A DNA stretch of 64,000 nucleotides from Saururus chinensis (GCA_035235625.1 CP141147.1:27634756-27698755); one strand, 5' to 3'. Counted from the stretch's first letter, positions 50,645 to 62,324 are shown. Program-made: numbers and translations. The notes: generated by a model not told the origin, from the sequence alone.

Positions 50645-51712
50645 ATGATGACAGTAGAAGAAAAGCCGGATGTAACATAGAATGATGTTGGAGGATGTAA
50701 GGAGCAAGTTGAGAAGATGCGAGAGGTATACACGTTATAGTTAGCACATTTCAATTTGCCTTTATGGTACTTGTTTTTTTGGGAGTTTCAAGAACTAAAA
50801 CTTTCAAAATTTAATATTTTTTTGGGAATTCTGATTCAAACAGAAAGGTCTATGTAGCTGTTGTTTTGACAGTTGAATTGACACTACTAACTTGATGAGT
50901 GTTAACCTGTTACTGTTTATTGTAAGCTTCATGTATTTAGCTTTTATCTTGGGCGATATGGGGTTAAGAAACACCTAATGTTAGATGCAAATGTCCTGAT
51001 ATTGTAGAAATTTGATTAGAATTAATTACTTGGAGGGTTTAAGGACTATCTAGTGTTTTCTGAGATGCACATAAATTGTTATGATATTGAAAACTTATAA
51101 GTATTTGGAGGCATCTTTTGGCATTATACAACATTTTTGGCTCCTTATATAAGGGATTTTGGAGTGTGTTTAAACCTAGGATGCATTTGTAATTGGTGAA
51201 AGCTAGGAATTAAAGAAAATAACTAGCATTTTCCTTTGTGACATTTTTTTTTATTAACCTCCAAAGGGGGTTCTTTGTTATGGCCCTCCAAGAACGGGGA
51301 AGATTCTTCTTGCTAGAGCTGTTGCAAACAGAAACATCACAAATGCCTATTTTATTCGTGTAGTTGGAAGTGAGTTTGTCCATAAGTATGTTAGGAAAGT
51401 GGCTAGGATGGTTCGAGAACTTTTTTAGGTCACCATGTTGATTTAAGTAGTTTGTAATTATTTTTCTCAATTTTCCACTGGTTGAACCGTCTTGTGACTA
51501 TGAAGGTAACTTATGTGTTCTTTCTTACAGATGACTTGTTCAAAAAAAGCTTACATTGTTTTCTTCCATGAAGTTGATGCAATCGGAGGTGCTCGCTTTG
51601 ATGATGGTGTAGGTGGAGATAATGAAGTCCAAAGGACAATGCTTGAAATTGTTAATCAACTTGATGGATTTGATGCCTGAGGGAACATTAAAGTTCTCAT
51701 GGCAACAAATAG
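50645..51712 (+). pseudogene. RPT1: Broken partial copy of RPT1 (26S proteasome ATPase subunit, RPT1/7)
   Basis: RPT1 is an AAA+ ATPase of the 19S regulatory particle. Three exon-like blocks remain: 50645-50725 (MMTVEEKPDVT then NDVGGCKEQVEKMRE), 51258-51429 ([37 protein letters not shown]) and 51531-51712 ([46 protein letters not shown] then GNIKVLMATNR). Introns with GT-AG borders are kept, so it is a DNA-level copy and not a retrocopy. It cannot work: stops replace the Tyr of TYND, the Gln after RELF and the Arg after GFDA; the Walker A GPPGTGKT has become GPPRTGKI; Walker B FFDEVD has become FFHEVD; one exon and both termini are missing. Confidence 0.85.
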
Positions 51713-52449
51713 GTTAACTTCTCTTTTTCTTGTAAATTTGTTATTCTTTTGGTAAGTCATGCATATGGAGTTGGACGAAACATGTATTATACTCTCCTCT
51801 CATATTTGGGTGTAGATGATTTTTGTCACATGATTTCGGTAATGCACAGTTTCTTTAGTGTTTTAAGCTGAAGAAAAGAGTTTTATTGGTTATTTCTTGT
51901 ATAGATATTGGATCCCAATCCTACAACTGTATGGTGAACCTACATAAAAAGAGCCAAATGAAGAAGGAAGAGTTGATGTCTTTGGTTGTAGATTTCACTT
52001 GTCTTTCGAGGTTCTCTTCTAATGTGAAGAAGCTTATCAAATGGATATTGAATCCTAATCTCATAACTAGAATCTCTATTCTTACCTTGTATATTTGACA
52101 TAGTTATTTACCTTAATTTGAAATTATGTTAGTTTATTTTCAATTGTTGTAAAGTAGCGTCATTGAGAACATTTAATCTTTGTAATGTTATAATTATTTG
52201 ATTCAATTGATAGTTTTACCAGCACAAAGGTACAACAATTTACCAATGTATAAAAATTTACACCCAAATAATTTCCTAGAACTGGTGGCATTGCAAGTGG
52301 GTTTCAGTTTGGTGGCAGACCAGTTTTCTCTTCAACCCTAAACCCTAAACATGGAGGAAAGCCGTAGCTGATTCGTAATTTGATTGGTTGTTCCATCAAA
52401 TGTAGATGTCCAATACATAGGCCAAATTAAGGTATAACATTATCGCTAA
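51713..52449. other. Element interior without recognisable content
   Basis: AT-rich sequence between the RPT1 fragment and the minisatellite. The ORF at 51886-52098 shows no family features, and no further RPT1 exon was found. Confidence 0.5.
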
Positions 52450-53645
52450 AAGATGTAGCATTATGGCATTAATGATATAGCATTATTGCTGCTATGTTGT
52501 AGCGTTATTGTTGCAACGTTGTAGCATTATTGCTGCAATGTTATAACATTATCGCTGTAACGTTGTAACATTATCGTTGTAACGTTGTAATATTATCGTT
52601 GTAACGTTGTAGCAATAACACTGGAACGCTGCAACATTGTAGTAATAACACTGGAATGCTGCAACGTTGTAGTAATAACACTGCAACGTTGCAGCATTAT
52701 CAGAGCAATGTTGTAGCGTTATCGGTGCAACGTTGTAACAATAACGTTGCAGCGTTATCGTTGCAACGTTGTAGCATTATTGTTGCAAAGTTGCAGCGTT
52801 ATCGTTACAACATTGTAGCGTTATTACTGCAACGTTGCAGCGTTATTGGAGCAACGTTGCAGCGTTATCGTTGCAACGTTGCAGCATTATCGTTGCAACG
52901 TTACAGCGTTATCGGAGCAACGTCGCTGCAACGTTGCAGCCTTATCGCTGCAACATTGCAGCATAACGCTGCAACATTGTAGCATAACGCTGCAACGTTG
53001 CAACGTTATCATTGCGCAACGTTGTAGCATTATCGCTGCAACGTTGCAACAATAACGCTGCAATGTTGCAGCGTTATCGTTGCGCAATGTTGTAGCATTA
53101 TCATTGCAACATTGCAGCATTATCCCTGCAACGTTGTAGCATTATCGCTGCAACATTGTAACAATAACGTTGCAGCGTTATCGTTACAACGTTGCATCAT
53201 TATTGTTGCAAAGTTGAAGCGTTATCGTTGCAACATTGTAGCGTTATTACTGCAATGTTGCAGCGTTATCGTTGCAACGTTGTAGCGTTATTATTGCAAC
53301 GTTGCAGCCTTATCGTTGCAACGTTGCAGCGTTATCGTTGCAGCGTTATCGGAGCAACGTTGCAGCCTTATCGCTGCAACATTGCAGCATAACACTGCAA
53401 CATTGTAGCATAACGCTGCAACGTTGCAACAATAATGCTGCAACATTGCAACGTTATCATTGCACAACGTTATAGCATTATCATTGCAACGTTGTAGCAT
53501 TATCGCTGCAACGTTGTAACAATAACACTGCAACGTTGTAGCAATAACATTGCAGCGTTATTGCTATTGTTACAGCGTTATTGCTATCGTTGCAGCATTA
53601 TCGCTACATTGATGCTACGTTATCATTGTAATGTTGTAGCAATTA
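52450..53645. repeat. Minisatellite of 22-bp palindromic units (about 1.2 kb)
   Basis: The array has about 54 units of roughly 22 bp, consensus GTTGCAGCGTTATCGTTGCAAC (written in two parts: GTTGCAGCGTTA, TCGTTGCAAC), each with complementary arms GTTGCA / TGCAAC. A higher-order duplication with an offset of about 422 bp is visible: 52740-52980 resembles 53162-53405. Since 22 is not a multiple of 3, open frames on both strands cycle through all phases; these ORFs are artefacts of the repeat. Confidence 0.92.
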
Positions 53646-54149
53646 AAGAAGCAGTCGCTCGCAGTGCAACCTCGATGCCAGTCCTTTTTCAGAATTTTAT
53701 TAAATTTACGATGGGTAATTAATTCATTCTAGAATGCAATATCTATTTTAACAAATGCTTGGGATAGGGCTTCAGTGGGACTGCAGTTTGGAAAAATGAA
53801 AAGAATTTTCTCTCAGCACTCAGACAAATATCTAAAGCCGCAACATTCAAACTACATAGTAAACTGTGAACTTATGTGAATAAATAGAGCATGTTCTTTC
53901 TCTGGTATATTATATCTGAGTATGATAATTTTCCTTCTACCAATTTCTCACTTATGTGAATATAACCAGGAAGTGGCAAAAAGATTCACAACACTGGAGT
54001 TACTATCTTTTCATTATCAGTTTCATTAGTTAATAATTCTCGCAATACTCACTGTATCTTAATATTCTTAGTAATATGATTTGCTTTTTCAAAAGGCATA
54101 ACAATGTACAATTGCAAAAGTAACTATCAACGGAGGCTGAAGGAACAAA
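53646..54149. other. Element interior without recognisable content
   Basis: AT-rich spacer between the minisatellite and the PP2C fragment. Nothing recognised. Confidence 0.5.
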
Positions 54150-54545
54150 AATGAGAGCAACCTAGTTGAGCAAGTTTGAAAAAATCCCGATAGTGCTTGA
54201 ACTGGAAATTCGGTAGCTGCCATACTTGTGGATTTATTTAAGATATTAAAAGTACTGCAACCACCCATACAACATAAAGAAATCATGTTCTCCGTAACTC
54301 TATGCCCATCAAATATCCCAAACAAATGAACGTCCTGCCCATCACACATTGTAGGGAGCAAAAAGTGTGTCTTCCATGGTCTCCCTTCTCCCACATGTTG
54401 CGAATGAACCCCATGATAAGACTGGACAATAAGTAGAGACATCTCCATAAGAATAGTTCCGGTTCTCCAAATTTGAATTACCACTCTTCGATAGTATCTC
54501 CCCGTGAGAAGAAAATGGAGGAAACTGCAAGAAATGAAATTGCAT
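54150..54545 (-). pseudogene. Broken PP2C protein phosphatase fragment
   Basis: PP2C enzymes are metal-dependent Ser/Thr phosphatases. On the minus strand, SWGSFATCGRRETMEDT and then, in a second frame, FLLPTMCDGQDVHLFGIFDGHR give the start of a PP2C catalytic domain, including the metal-binding Asp of the DGH motif. The two parts are out of frame by what looks like a loss of 2 bp in an ACACAC run near 54366. After DGHR about 26 foreign codons precede TEFPVQALSGFFQT, which fits the next PP2C segment, so either an intron has lost its usual form or DNA was inserted. Most of the domain is absent. Confidence 0.75.
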
Positions 54546-55594
54546 AGTGCAGTCTTACCTGGAATGAATTAGATCATTTGGAATGCATGCAAATACGTCT
54601 TGGTATATCATTGTATTTGTTTGCAAGAGATTGCCACAACCAAGAAGCAAAAGTACGATATAATAATGGCACATGAAACTAAATTCCAGATTAAATAGGC
54701 ACTGCCAAAAGTTTGAGATGATCCATGAAATTGAATTCCCCATTGCCAAAACTTTGAGATAATTTTCAGTATCATTTTAGTTGTGGATATGGCCATTGTT
54801 ACATTTATCAATTACTATTTCTTAAATGGAAACAAAATTACTAAAATGTGGCGAGCCAGTTAACCTAACTTAAGATTCTATAAATTTCTGCTCCAAGTCC
54901 ACAAGTAAGAATGCTGATTTATTATAGTCTAAACCTTTGCTCAAATAACTAGATTTAATGCTCCCTTCTTTATGCCCAACAAAAAATGTCTAACCAGAAT
55001 ACCCATCCTTTTTTGGTGGATGTCATTTCTGTCTTTACCTTTGGAGTTGCCATCCAAATATCCTGTATGCATCATCTTCCATTGTATCAATGATTCAATT
55101 AGTCTAGAATAATTTCAAATAAAAAGAAAAAATAGTCATATAAGCACAAAGTACAATTTAGGATAGTAGCATGCACTCCCTTTGCTACAGGACTTGTGAT
55201 GAAGTCCAGCAACAAGAAAATGAGTGATAACTGTAGAATCCTATATATCTTAAACCAAAGAAAATGGCATGATTGATGCAATATGGGTAAGCCTTGTGCA
55301 TTGAGACATCTTATAAATTTGGTCTTCCATATTCCCAACAACATAATTAGTCAAACCAATACAAAAACAATAGATTTTTTAAACCACATAGATGAACATG
55401 TTCAATGTAATATAGGTCATGCATTAAAACATCATATAAATTCAATCTACCATATTTACAAAAAATTAGTCAAAGGAAAATTATTTTTGTCTGTTAGAAG
55501 TTTTTATTAACAATATTTATTTAAATGCCTGTACATTAGAGATAACCAGTGTTGTATATGGAAACCAAGATTTATGTCTTGATATTATATTTTG
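54546..55594. other. Element interior between PP2C fragment and right TIR
   Basis: AT-rich. A direct repeat is visible around 54720-54760 against 54540-54600 region words (GAAATTGAATTCC, TTTGAGATGAT / TTTGAGATAAT). No gene recognised. Confidence 0.45.
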
Positions 55595-56593
55595 CAATTT
55601 AACAAACTGCAAATCAGTGATTTATAATTCCAATTACTAAAATTTATAACTCAAATCCACCAAAGAAATGACCACAATAAATGCAAATTTCAAAAGGATC
55701 CATCACATTCTTGGGAAAGTACAACAAAGAACAAAACCCAGGAGCCAAAATAATCTTAACAGTACGTAATATATGGAAATTGAAAGCATGGGTGTCACTG
55801 AATTCGAGCGAACAAATCTACACAACAGAACAGAAGAGAGAAAGATCAACCAAAGTGTGTTTGGAAAATAAACTAGAATTCGAAAAAAAAATAGAGAGAG
55901 GGAGGAACTTATGCGTGTGAGACTAGAAAATGGCGTTTTTGAACCGAGGGGTGATCCACACATGGATCGGGAAATCATCTTCTTCCTCGCTGATCTCCAT
56001 TCCATTTTGCTTATGGACTGATTTTGGCCTGGGAATCTGCCAAGCAGAACGCGAATCTGGTGGGAGAGGGAGAGGGGCAGGGTAAATCAGGAGGGAGGGG
56101 TGGGGTAGATCAGGAGGTAGGTGGGAGAGGGGCATGGCAGACCAGGAGAAGGGGGAGAGGGGTGCTGCCCAGAGAGACCGTGATGGAGGGGGAAGAGGGG
56201 TGAGGCAGACCAAGAGAAGGGGGAGAGGGGCGTGGACAGTGGGCTGAGCAGGGGAAGGAAGGAAAACTAGCACTGATGGGAAAGCCGCGGCGCTGGTGGG
56301 TAGAGATGAGGAGGGAGGAGGACTGAGACGGGCGGGTCCGGCGGCTGAGCAGGGGAAGGAGGGAAATGGAAAGTCCAAGGCTCATCTTCCTGCGGGCTGA
56401 ACAACGTCTTCATCTTCATTTGAAATAAGTTAATAGTGAAGAGGGGCTTAACGGGTGAATAAGGGTAACGGAGATGGAGCAGTAACGAGGTTTTAAAAGT
56501 CATCTCCATCTATGTGAAAGCTATGACGTGGTGAAGGCTTATTGGTGGCTAACGGGTGCTGAGGGAGGAAACCTCCCCAGCAGATTCGCGTCT
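55595..56593 (-). repeat. Right terminal inverted repeat (about 1 kb)
   Basis: Reverse complement of 47803-48800. In this copy a short open frame on the minus strand near 56005-55925 reads MEISEEEDDFPIHVWITPRF then KNAIF and a stop. The left copy has a stop in place of one Glu codon. Confidence 0.9.
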
Positions 56594-56602
56594 AGACGAC
56601 AA
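56594..56602. repeat. 9-bp target duplication, right copy
   Basis: AGACGACAA, directly after GCGTCT. Identical to 47794-47802. Confidence 0.85.
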
Positions 56603-56800
56603 TGGAGCTAGAATCGGAGGGGGCTGTTTGATTCGTGGGCAGGCAAGATTTGCCACAGAATGGGCTGCAAGATTCATGGACAGGCCACAGAATTCATGTG
56701 GAAAACGGATTTGCACATTGCGATGCCGAACAGAGATTCGGCCTGTTTGTGTATTCAATTTGTGTATGATTTCGCTCTAATTACGGCTTTAATCATCGAA
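56603..56800 (-). promoter_or_regulatory. Probable former upstream region of BASS3
   Basis: If the element and one duplication copy are removed, this DNA joins directly to the BASS3 leader at 47793. It is moderately GC-rich and becomes AT-rich after about 56760, which is the pattern expected for a plant core promoter. This is inference from the insertion structure. Confidence 0.5.
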
Positions 56801-59800
56801 ATTATATTTAAGTGTTAAAAGTGAGTGAAATTAAACGAAATTAATTTTAAGCTATTTTGAGTTGGAATTGGCCAGAATCACCAAATATGCAGATTCCATC
56901 TATTCCAGCTCTCAACTCTTATTTTTGAAATTATAGAATTTTTTTTATTTTTCAACAATTATCTCTTGTATTGATTTAAATCTAAAAAAATATATTATAT
57001 ATGTAGGGCCTATTTTAAAAGTTTAAAATTACTTACCCTTGTAAGATTTTGTTTGATAGAGCTAGAATTTAGGAGCATAATACAAAAAATGTGCACATAT
57101 TCGAGTTCAGTAGAAAAAGATATATTAGTTTGAAGTTTTAAAATTGGGTTTGATGTAACATCTAAATTTATTATAAATTTTTTTATTACCAACTATAATT
57201 CACATTCAAGAGTGAATTTTTTAAATTAATTTAAAAATAATTTACTTTCGTTTATCAAAAATCCAACACCCAAACAATGGCGATGACGTCTATTAGAACA
57301 CAAGGGCTCAAAGTACACTTTTCTTTGTCTCCACAAAACTTAATGCAAATAAACTTGTAATAGTGGCATTTACAGATCTAATAGAATCTAGAAAAGATGT
57401 GGTGATGACTTTATCGGACATAAGCTCCGATTTATTTTTAAATTATATTATAATATAAGTTAATTGGTATATAAGTTGACGTATAGCTTATATTATTAAT
57501 TTTTATTTTATCCTTATTTGACCTTTTCTAATTTTTAAAATTAAAGATATTAAAAAAAAGTTTTTATCAATTTTCTTATAAAATCTCTTCAACCTTATTT
57601 TTTTATAAAAATGTATTAGATTTGTTTGTCTTTTTTATTATAAGGAATAATAAATACACTAATAACCCACTATTTCACTTCACCATGAAACTGTTTCTCC
57701 AATTATTTATTTTTTACAAATTTGTATCCAAACAATCCCTAAATAGTGTGCCACACAAATATTTTTTATCCCCTATAATTAAGAATCGGTTGCCAAGCAT
57801 ACCCATAGAATCTAATAAGACTTTGAACTCCAATAAAGAGATTATCATAGTCATTAAGAAGGGGGAAATGTTTTTGAGCTCCATGACTAAGAGAGTTTGC
57901 AATAATAATACACAATCCTAGCATGATACATAGAGACCTAATATGGTACATAGCTATTGGGTGACCATGCTATGATGTGTGTATCATGTTAGGCCTTACC
58001 ATGGCCTCTATGTACCATGTAGGGCTCCTATGTACTAGATTCCAAGATTCTGGCCACAACGTGGCATGCTAGACACACTTAAAAGATATATTTCTATAAA
58101 AAAGCTATTAAACAAAACCATTACACATTGTTTTGATTGGACAGAGAAAGATGGGCCCTCTTATTGTGATGTAAGATCCATTTTTCTATATCCAATCAAA
58201 CCTTAGTGTAGGATTTTATTGCACATATTCTGATGTATGATTATCAACACCCTTTTAAAAAGAAAGTGGACTCTTATGAAGGACTTCTCTTTTTGTAACT
58301 TTTTGGAGCATTTATTAATTAGAATACCAATATTCTCACTCAACAAAATTGGTCATCTACCCAACTTAACACCAAATTTTACCATTTAGCAACTCGTTTG
58401 TGGGTGTGGAAAATGATAGAAATGAAACCATATGTTAGAAAATTTCCTCCCACAAATGGAATTCATGTCTCGTGTTGACACAAAAAACAATTTCGAAGAA
58501 CATTTGCGGGTAAATGGAGTAAAAGGTCAATTGGCAAATGAAATGCTATTTAGCAACCCTCCATTCATCGGCAAATAATTTTTAAGGGTATAAGTTAGGG
58601 ATGGTGCATCTATGTTGCCCAGAGAATGATATGGTGACAGAATGAATGTTTCCATTACCATGTTGTTTTTTATGTTTTTATACATAATCGTTGTATTAGC
58701 TAAACCGTACAAGTTATTCCATATCTGTTTTGTCTATTATTAATTGGTTAACTATTATCTATTACCCATTTTATAAGGATTCATAATTCAATGTAATCTT
58801 CTAAAAATCAAACCAAATAACATACAATATAACACACATAATGTTGCAAAAAAAAAGAGTTTAAACTGAAAAACTAGAATATCAACTACATAGGCATTGC
58901 ATTTCCTAAAATAGTTTGTTGTATCCTAACTCCATTGGCCATTGTGTCCAAACTAAGGAAAAAAAATTGATGTTACAATATATATACTTAAACTTTATAT
59001 ATTATAGTAAGGTTTTGTTAGGTAAAGGTGGGTAAAGGTTATACAAAAAAGGATATGATGTATAATATATTTGCAAGTATGCCAAATGGGTAATGGATAA
59101 TGGGTATAACAATTTTCTTTCCATATCCATTCCATTTTAAAAATAGTCAGATAAATTTGTTACTTATGTACCCATCAAATCAATTTAACTATATTATTGA
59201 ACTTTTTAGTAGTATGTACAAACGATCGAACAGGTACTATTGGTAGCCCTAAGTACATCCAAACCAAATTGGGCCACCAAGTGGGTTAAATGAGCCGTGA
59301 ATGAGTCACATTTGGGTTGTAAGCGGATGCTACGATTTTTAAAATTGATCACCTTCATCCATCTCAGCCCTCCATTTTTAAGGTTGTCCCAATTAGTAGT
59401 TACAATTGGTCGTCAAAGAAGGTAGTTGAGTAAGTTATGAATAATATTCCCTCTATCCTAAATTAATAGCTACATTTAGGATTTTAAAATAAATTAAAAT
59501 TAATTTATTTTAAAATACATATAGCTAATAATCTAAGATAGAGAGAATATTTGAAAAAGATAAAAAAACAGTACACCAACTAGGTAAGCCTCGCAATGGA
59601 GCATAGTGCCGGGGAAGCAACACTGGCAAGAAATCATGTACGTCCCACCCAAAAGCATGGCGAAACATGAAAAGCTGTTAATTTGATGTGATGTTTAGCT
59701 CGTGTTGCTTCACTAGCGACTAATGTTTAGCCAATGTTTCTTCATCAGCATATTACAACTCCTACTACTGGGGTAAATGTCCAAATTCCAAGTTCAACAT

Positions 59801-60148
59801 TTGTAGAGTTGTAAACCTCTTATCTTGTGCCCGCTTGCATAGGTAGTCGGCATTCCATTTACAATACTCAGCTGGAGTAAAGTTGTTCTTGAGTAGCAAA
59901 AATAAAATAAAAAAATCTTGAGTAGCAAAAAAACAAAGTAAAAATTGTTTATGGTATTATATCACCGAAGCTATTTCTTCTTTGTATTTTTTTCATTTAT
60001 CATTAATAGAGTATTGAATTTCTAATTTTTCTAGTTTGCAAAACAGTAGTTGCAACTTGCAATAGCCTCTCTAGTTATGTTTTATAGTTATGTATTTGTT
60101 CATAGTCTCTTCTCCTTTTTTTGGTGCCATCAATATGTAAATTACTCC
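56801..60148. other. Intergenic spacer, AT-rich
   Basis: No supported gene. Around 57920-58020 the words GATACATAGAGACCTAATATGGTACATAG and their inverted relatives form a small imperfect inverted repeat (key words ATACATAGAGACC and CTCTATGTACCAT). ORFs at 57622-57921 and 58527-58712 have no family features. Confidence 0.6.
59445..59551. mobile_element. Short Stowaway-type hairpin MITE
   Basis: TATTCCCTCTATCCTAAATT at the left pairs with AATCTAAGATAGAGAGAATA at the right. The centre is TTTAAAATAAATT-type palindromic sequence, so the whole 107 bp folds on itself. Confidence 0.8.
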
Positions 60149-60158
60149 TTCTATCTAG

Positions 60159-61635
60159 AGCTGTAAGCAGGTAGGGCTTTGGCAGTCCAGGGTATGTCTG
60201 AGCCCGACTCTAAATAAAAATAGCAAAAAAAAAGCCTGGCCTGGCCCGATGTTCAGGCTCAGGTCAGGCCATAGGTTGGTCATTAAAAAAATTATATTTA
60301 CTGTATTTACTAATTCAAAGTAGAACAAATTAAGAATAAAGAGTCGGACAAGTCAAAATTATACAGAACAAACACAAGAACAAATTAGATTATAGAATAA
60401 ATACAAGTAAATATTAAACAAGAATAGATAAGTAAATATTAAAGTCTAAAGAGCAGAGACAAGAACTAGTACAAATTAAATAACAAACAAGTAGAAATTA
60501 GACATGTATAGAACAAATTACAGAATAAAATGGACAAATGAAAAATTAGCACAATAGAATAGAGAGTCAGACAAGTCGAAATTATACATAAAAAACATAG
60601 ATAATGACCAATAAAATAATAACAAAATAGATAAGGATCAATAAGACAAGAACATAATAGATGACCAATAATAAAGCATAGACAATAACCAAATTGATAA
60701 AAAAAATATCAATTTAACAGAGGATGAGGATCAATAACAAAATAGAGGATGAATAACAAAACATAGACAATAACAGAACAGATTAAAAATTAATAATTAT
60801 AACAGAAGATGAGGAGCAATAATAGAACAAATGATCAACAAAATTAAGAAATATAACAATAATGAAGGATAAAAAATCTTATTTTTATCGTGGTTTGGCG
60901 GATGCATCCGGCGAATTTTGTTGGGAGGCTTGGCCGCCGATGGTGATTGAGAGGCAGAGAACAAATATAGATGGTTCGATGACTGTATGATGGGAGATTC
61001 ACGCATACAGTGCCGCAGCGGCGGTCCGGTGGAATGAGGAGGGGGAGGAATGGAGAATAGTGAGCGGTTGGAGGATTAGGGTTTTTGGAGGAGTGAAGAA
61101 AGCGGTCGGCAAAATGAGAAATGTTGTCGGCAATACTGGCAAGATCTTGACTCTTGCAGTCTTGCGGAAGAGGGAAGAGAGGCGAAAGAACAGGCAATGG
61201 CGAGAGGGCGAGAGGGCCGACAAGGCAACGAGCAAAGACATGAGAGATGGAGAGGGGAGGGTGGAGCCGGAGTGCGAACTGGTGGAAGAGAATGAGGAGG
61301 GCGAACTGAAGCAGCGGCGATTCGGCGAAGAGTGAAGAACGGTTGTGAAGACCAAAGAGAGTCGAGGACTAGGAGTGAGGAGGGTGAAACTGAGGGTTAA
61401 TTTGCGATGGCCGATGAGCTGAATCCAATTGATGAATGACTGTGAAGAGAGTTGAGCGACGGGAGAGATTAACGGGCCGAGCCGGGCTTTCTCCTTTTTT
61501 TTGGCCCAGGCCTATTATTATTCGGGCTTTCAAATTAGAGGCCCGGCCCGGCCCATTTCCTTTATTTTTCGGCCCAAGCCCGAAATTTTACAGGCCGGGC
61601 CGGCCCGGTTAGCCCGGCCCGTCATATATGCAGTC
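60159..61635. mobile_element. hAT-like non-autonomous element with GC-rich core
   Basis: The left end TAGAGCTGTAAGCAGGTAGG and subterminal AAAGCCTGGCCTGGCCCGA face a right end rich in GGCCGGGCCGGCCCGG and TCGGGCTTTCAAATT. GGCCCG-rich subterminal repeats are typical of plant hAT MITE families. The interior has A-rich imperfect repeats at about 60300-60860 (AACAAAT, AAATAGATAAG) and a GC-rich segment at 60890-61440 with an open minus-strand frame (60999-61355, Ser/Pro-rich) that matches no family I know. Flanks CCTTCTAT and CCTCTGTC may be a decayed 8-bp duplication. Confidence 0.5.
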
Positions 61636-61637
61636 TT

Positions 61638-61794
61638 ACCTCTGTCCACTTTAATAGTCCTATATAGTTTTTCTAAATGATTTAAAATTACTTTTTTTTT
61701 TCAAATGAATAAAAATCAGTACATCTTCAAAAACCAAGTAGGACAATTAAAATACCAAGTAGGACAATAAAAATGGGGCTGGAGGGAGTTATAT
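61638..61794. mobile_element. Stowaway-like MITE, probably split by the hAT-like element
   Basis: The right end reverse complemented is CTCCCTCCAGCCCCATTTTT. The left part reads CCTCTGTCCACTTTAATAGTCC after TTA. TACTCCTTCTATC at 60146-60158 looks like a displaced start of the same kind of element, suggesting that the hAT-like element landed in its head. Confidence 0.5.
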
Positions 61795-61833
61795 TGTAGA
61801 TATTGTTCGCCTAAATCGCCAATAATTCTCCTC

Positions 61834-62061
61834 TTAGTCACAATTTCCAGATGGATTAAACGTAAGAGATTTTAGATCTAAGCTGCCCTTGTCGTCAGGC
61901 AGCTTCTGCCAGAGATCTACAAATTTTGGCAAAAGTCCCCGGGCAATGGCATGAACTCCGAAGCTACAATGTTTTTCAAAAATCCAAGCTGCATACTGAG
62001 AACTTCTACTCAAAAAGACAGAGCAAAAAAAGCCTCCCAACCCACACTGAGGGAACCTCAA
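61834..62061 (-). other. Isolated open frame, possible captured exon
   Basis: A 75-codon frame on the minus strand has a plausible protein composition, ending FVDLWQKLPDDKGSLDLKSL. It has no recognised domain, and adjacent exons were not found. It may be a gene relic. Confidence 0.2.
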
Positions 62062-62324
62062 CTCAAATGGGAACCATGAGCAAGAGAAACCAAATGGAAC
62101 TCAACTCAAAGACCCTGACATTGAACTCATCTGAAATTTAAGGAGAAGCAATGTGTCTACCGTGGTAGTAGACCAAGAAATTGTAGCGGAAAATGGAATG
62201 AGGGGCAACTTTTTTTTTAATGCATTCCTCTAACCCCTACAACCGCCACCCCCCTGCTTTTAGTTTTCTCCCGGACCTGTTGTTTTGTGATTCTGTCCAT
62301 TGGGATGTTGGACATTATCACAGA

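Larger units (their letters stand above)
47803..56593. mobile_element. 8.8-kb non-autonomous Mutator-like element (Pack-MULE type)
   Basis: The outer ends are inverted copies (GGACGCGAATCTGCTGGGG on the left; AGACGCGAATCTGCTGGGG when the right end is reverse complemented). Homology continues inward for about 1 kb on each side. A perfect 9-bp direct repeat AGACGACAA flanks it. Long TIRs with 9-bp duplications are diagnostic of the Mutator superfamily. I found no MURA-type transposase, so it depends on another copy. Inside, in order, are the left TIR, an inverted copy of the TIR tip, a spliced ORF of unknown family, a broken RPT1 segment, a palindromic minisatellite, a broken PP2C segment and the right TIR. 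Intron-bearing host gene fragments between long TIRs define Pack-MULEs. It sits 70 bp upstream of the BASS3 ATG. Confidence 0.85.

Noticed and set aside
52656..53533. ORFs rich in LQRC / VAAL motifs, possible repeat protein
   Set aside because: They are translations of the 22-bp palindromic minisatellite, open on both strands in several frames, with no start context or introns.
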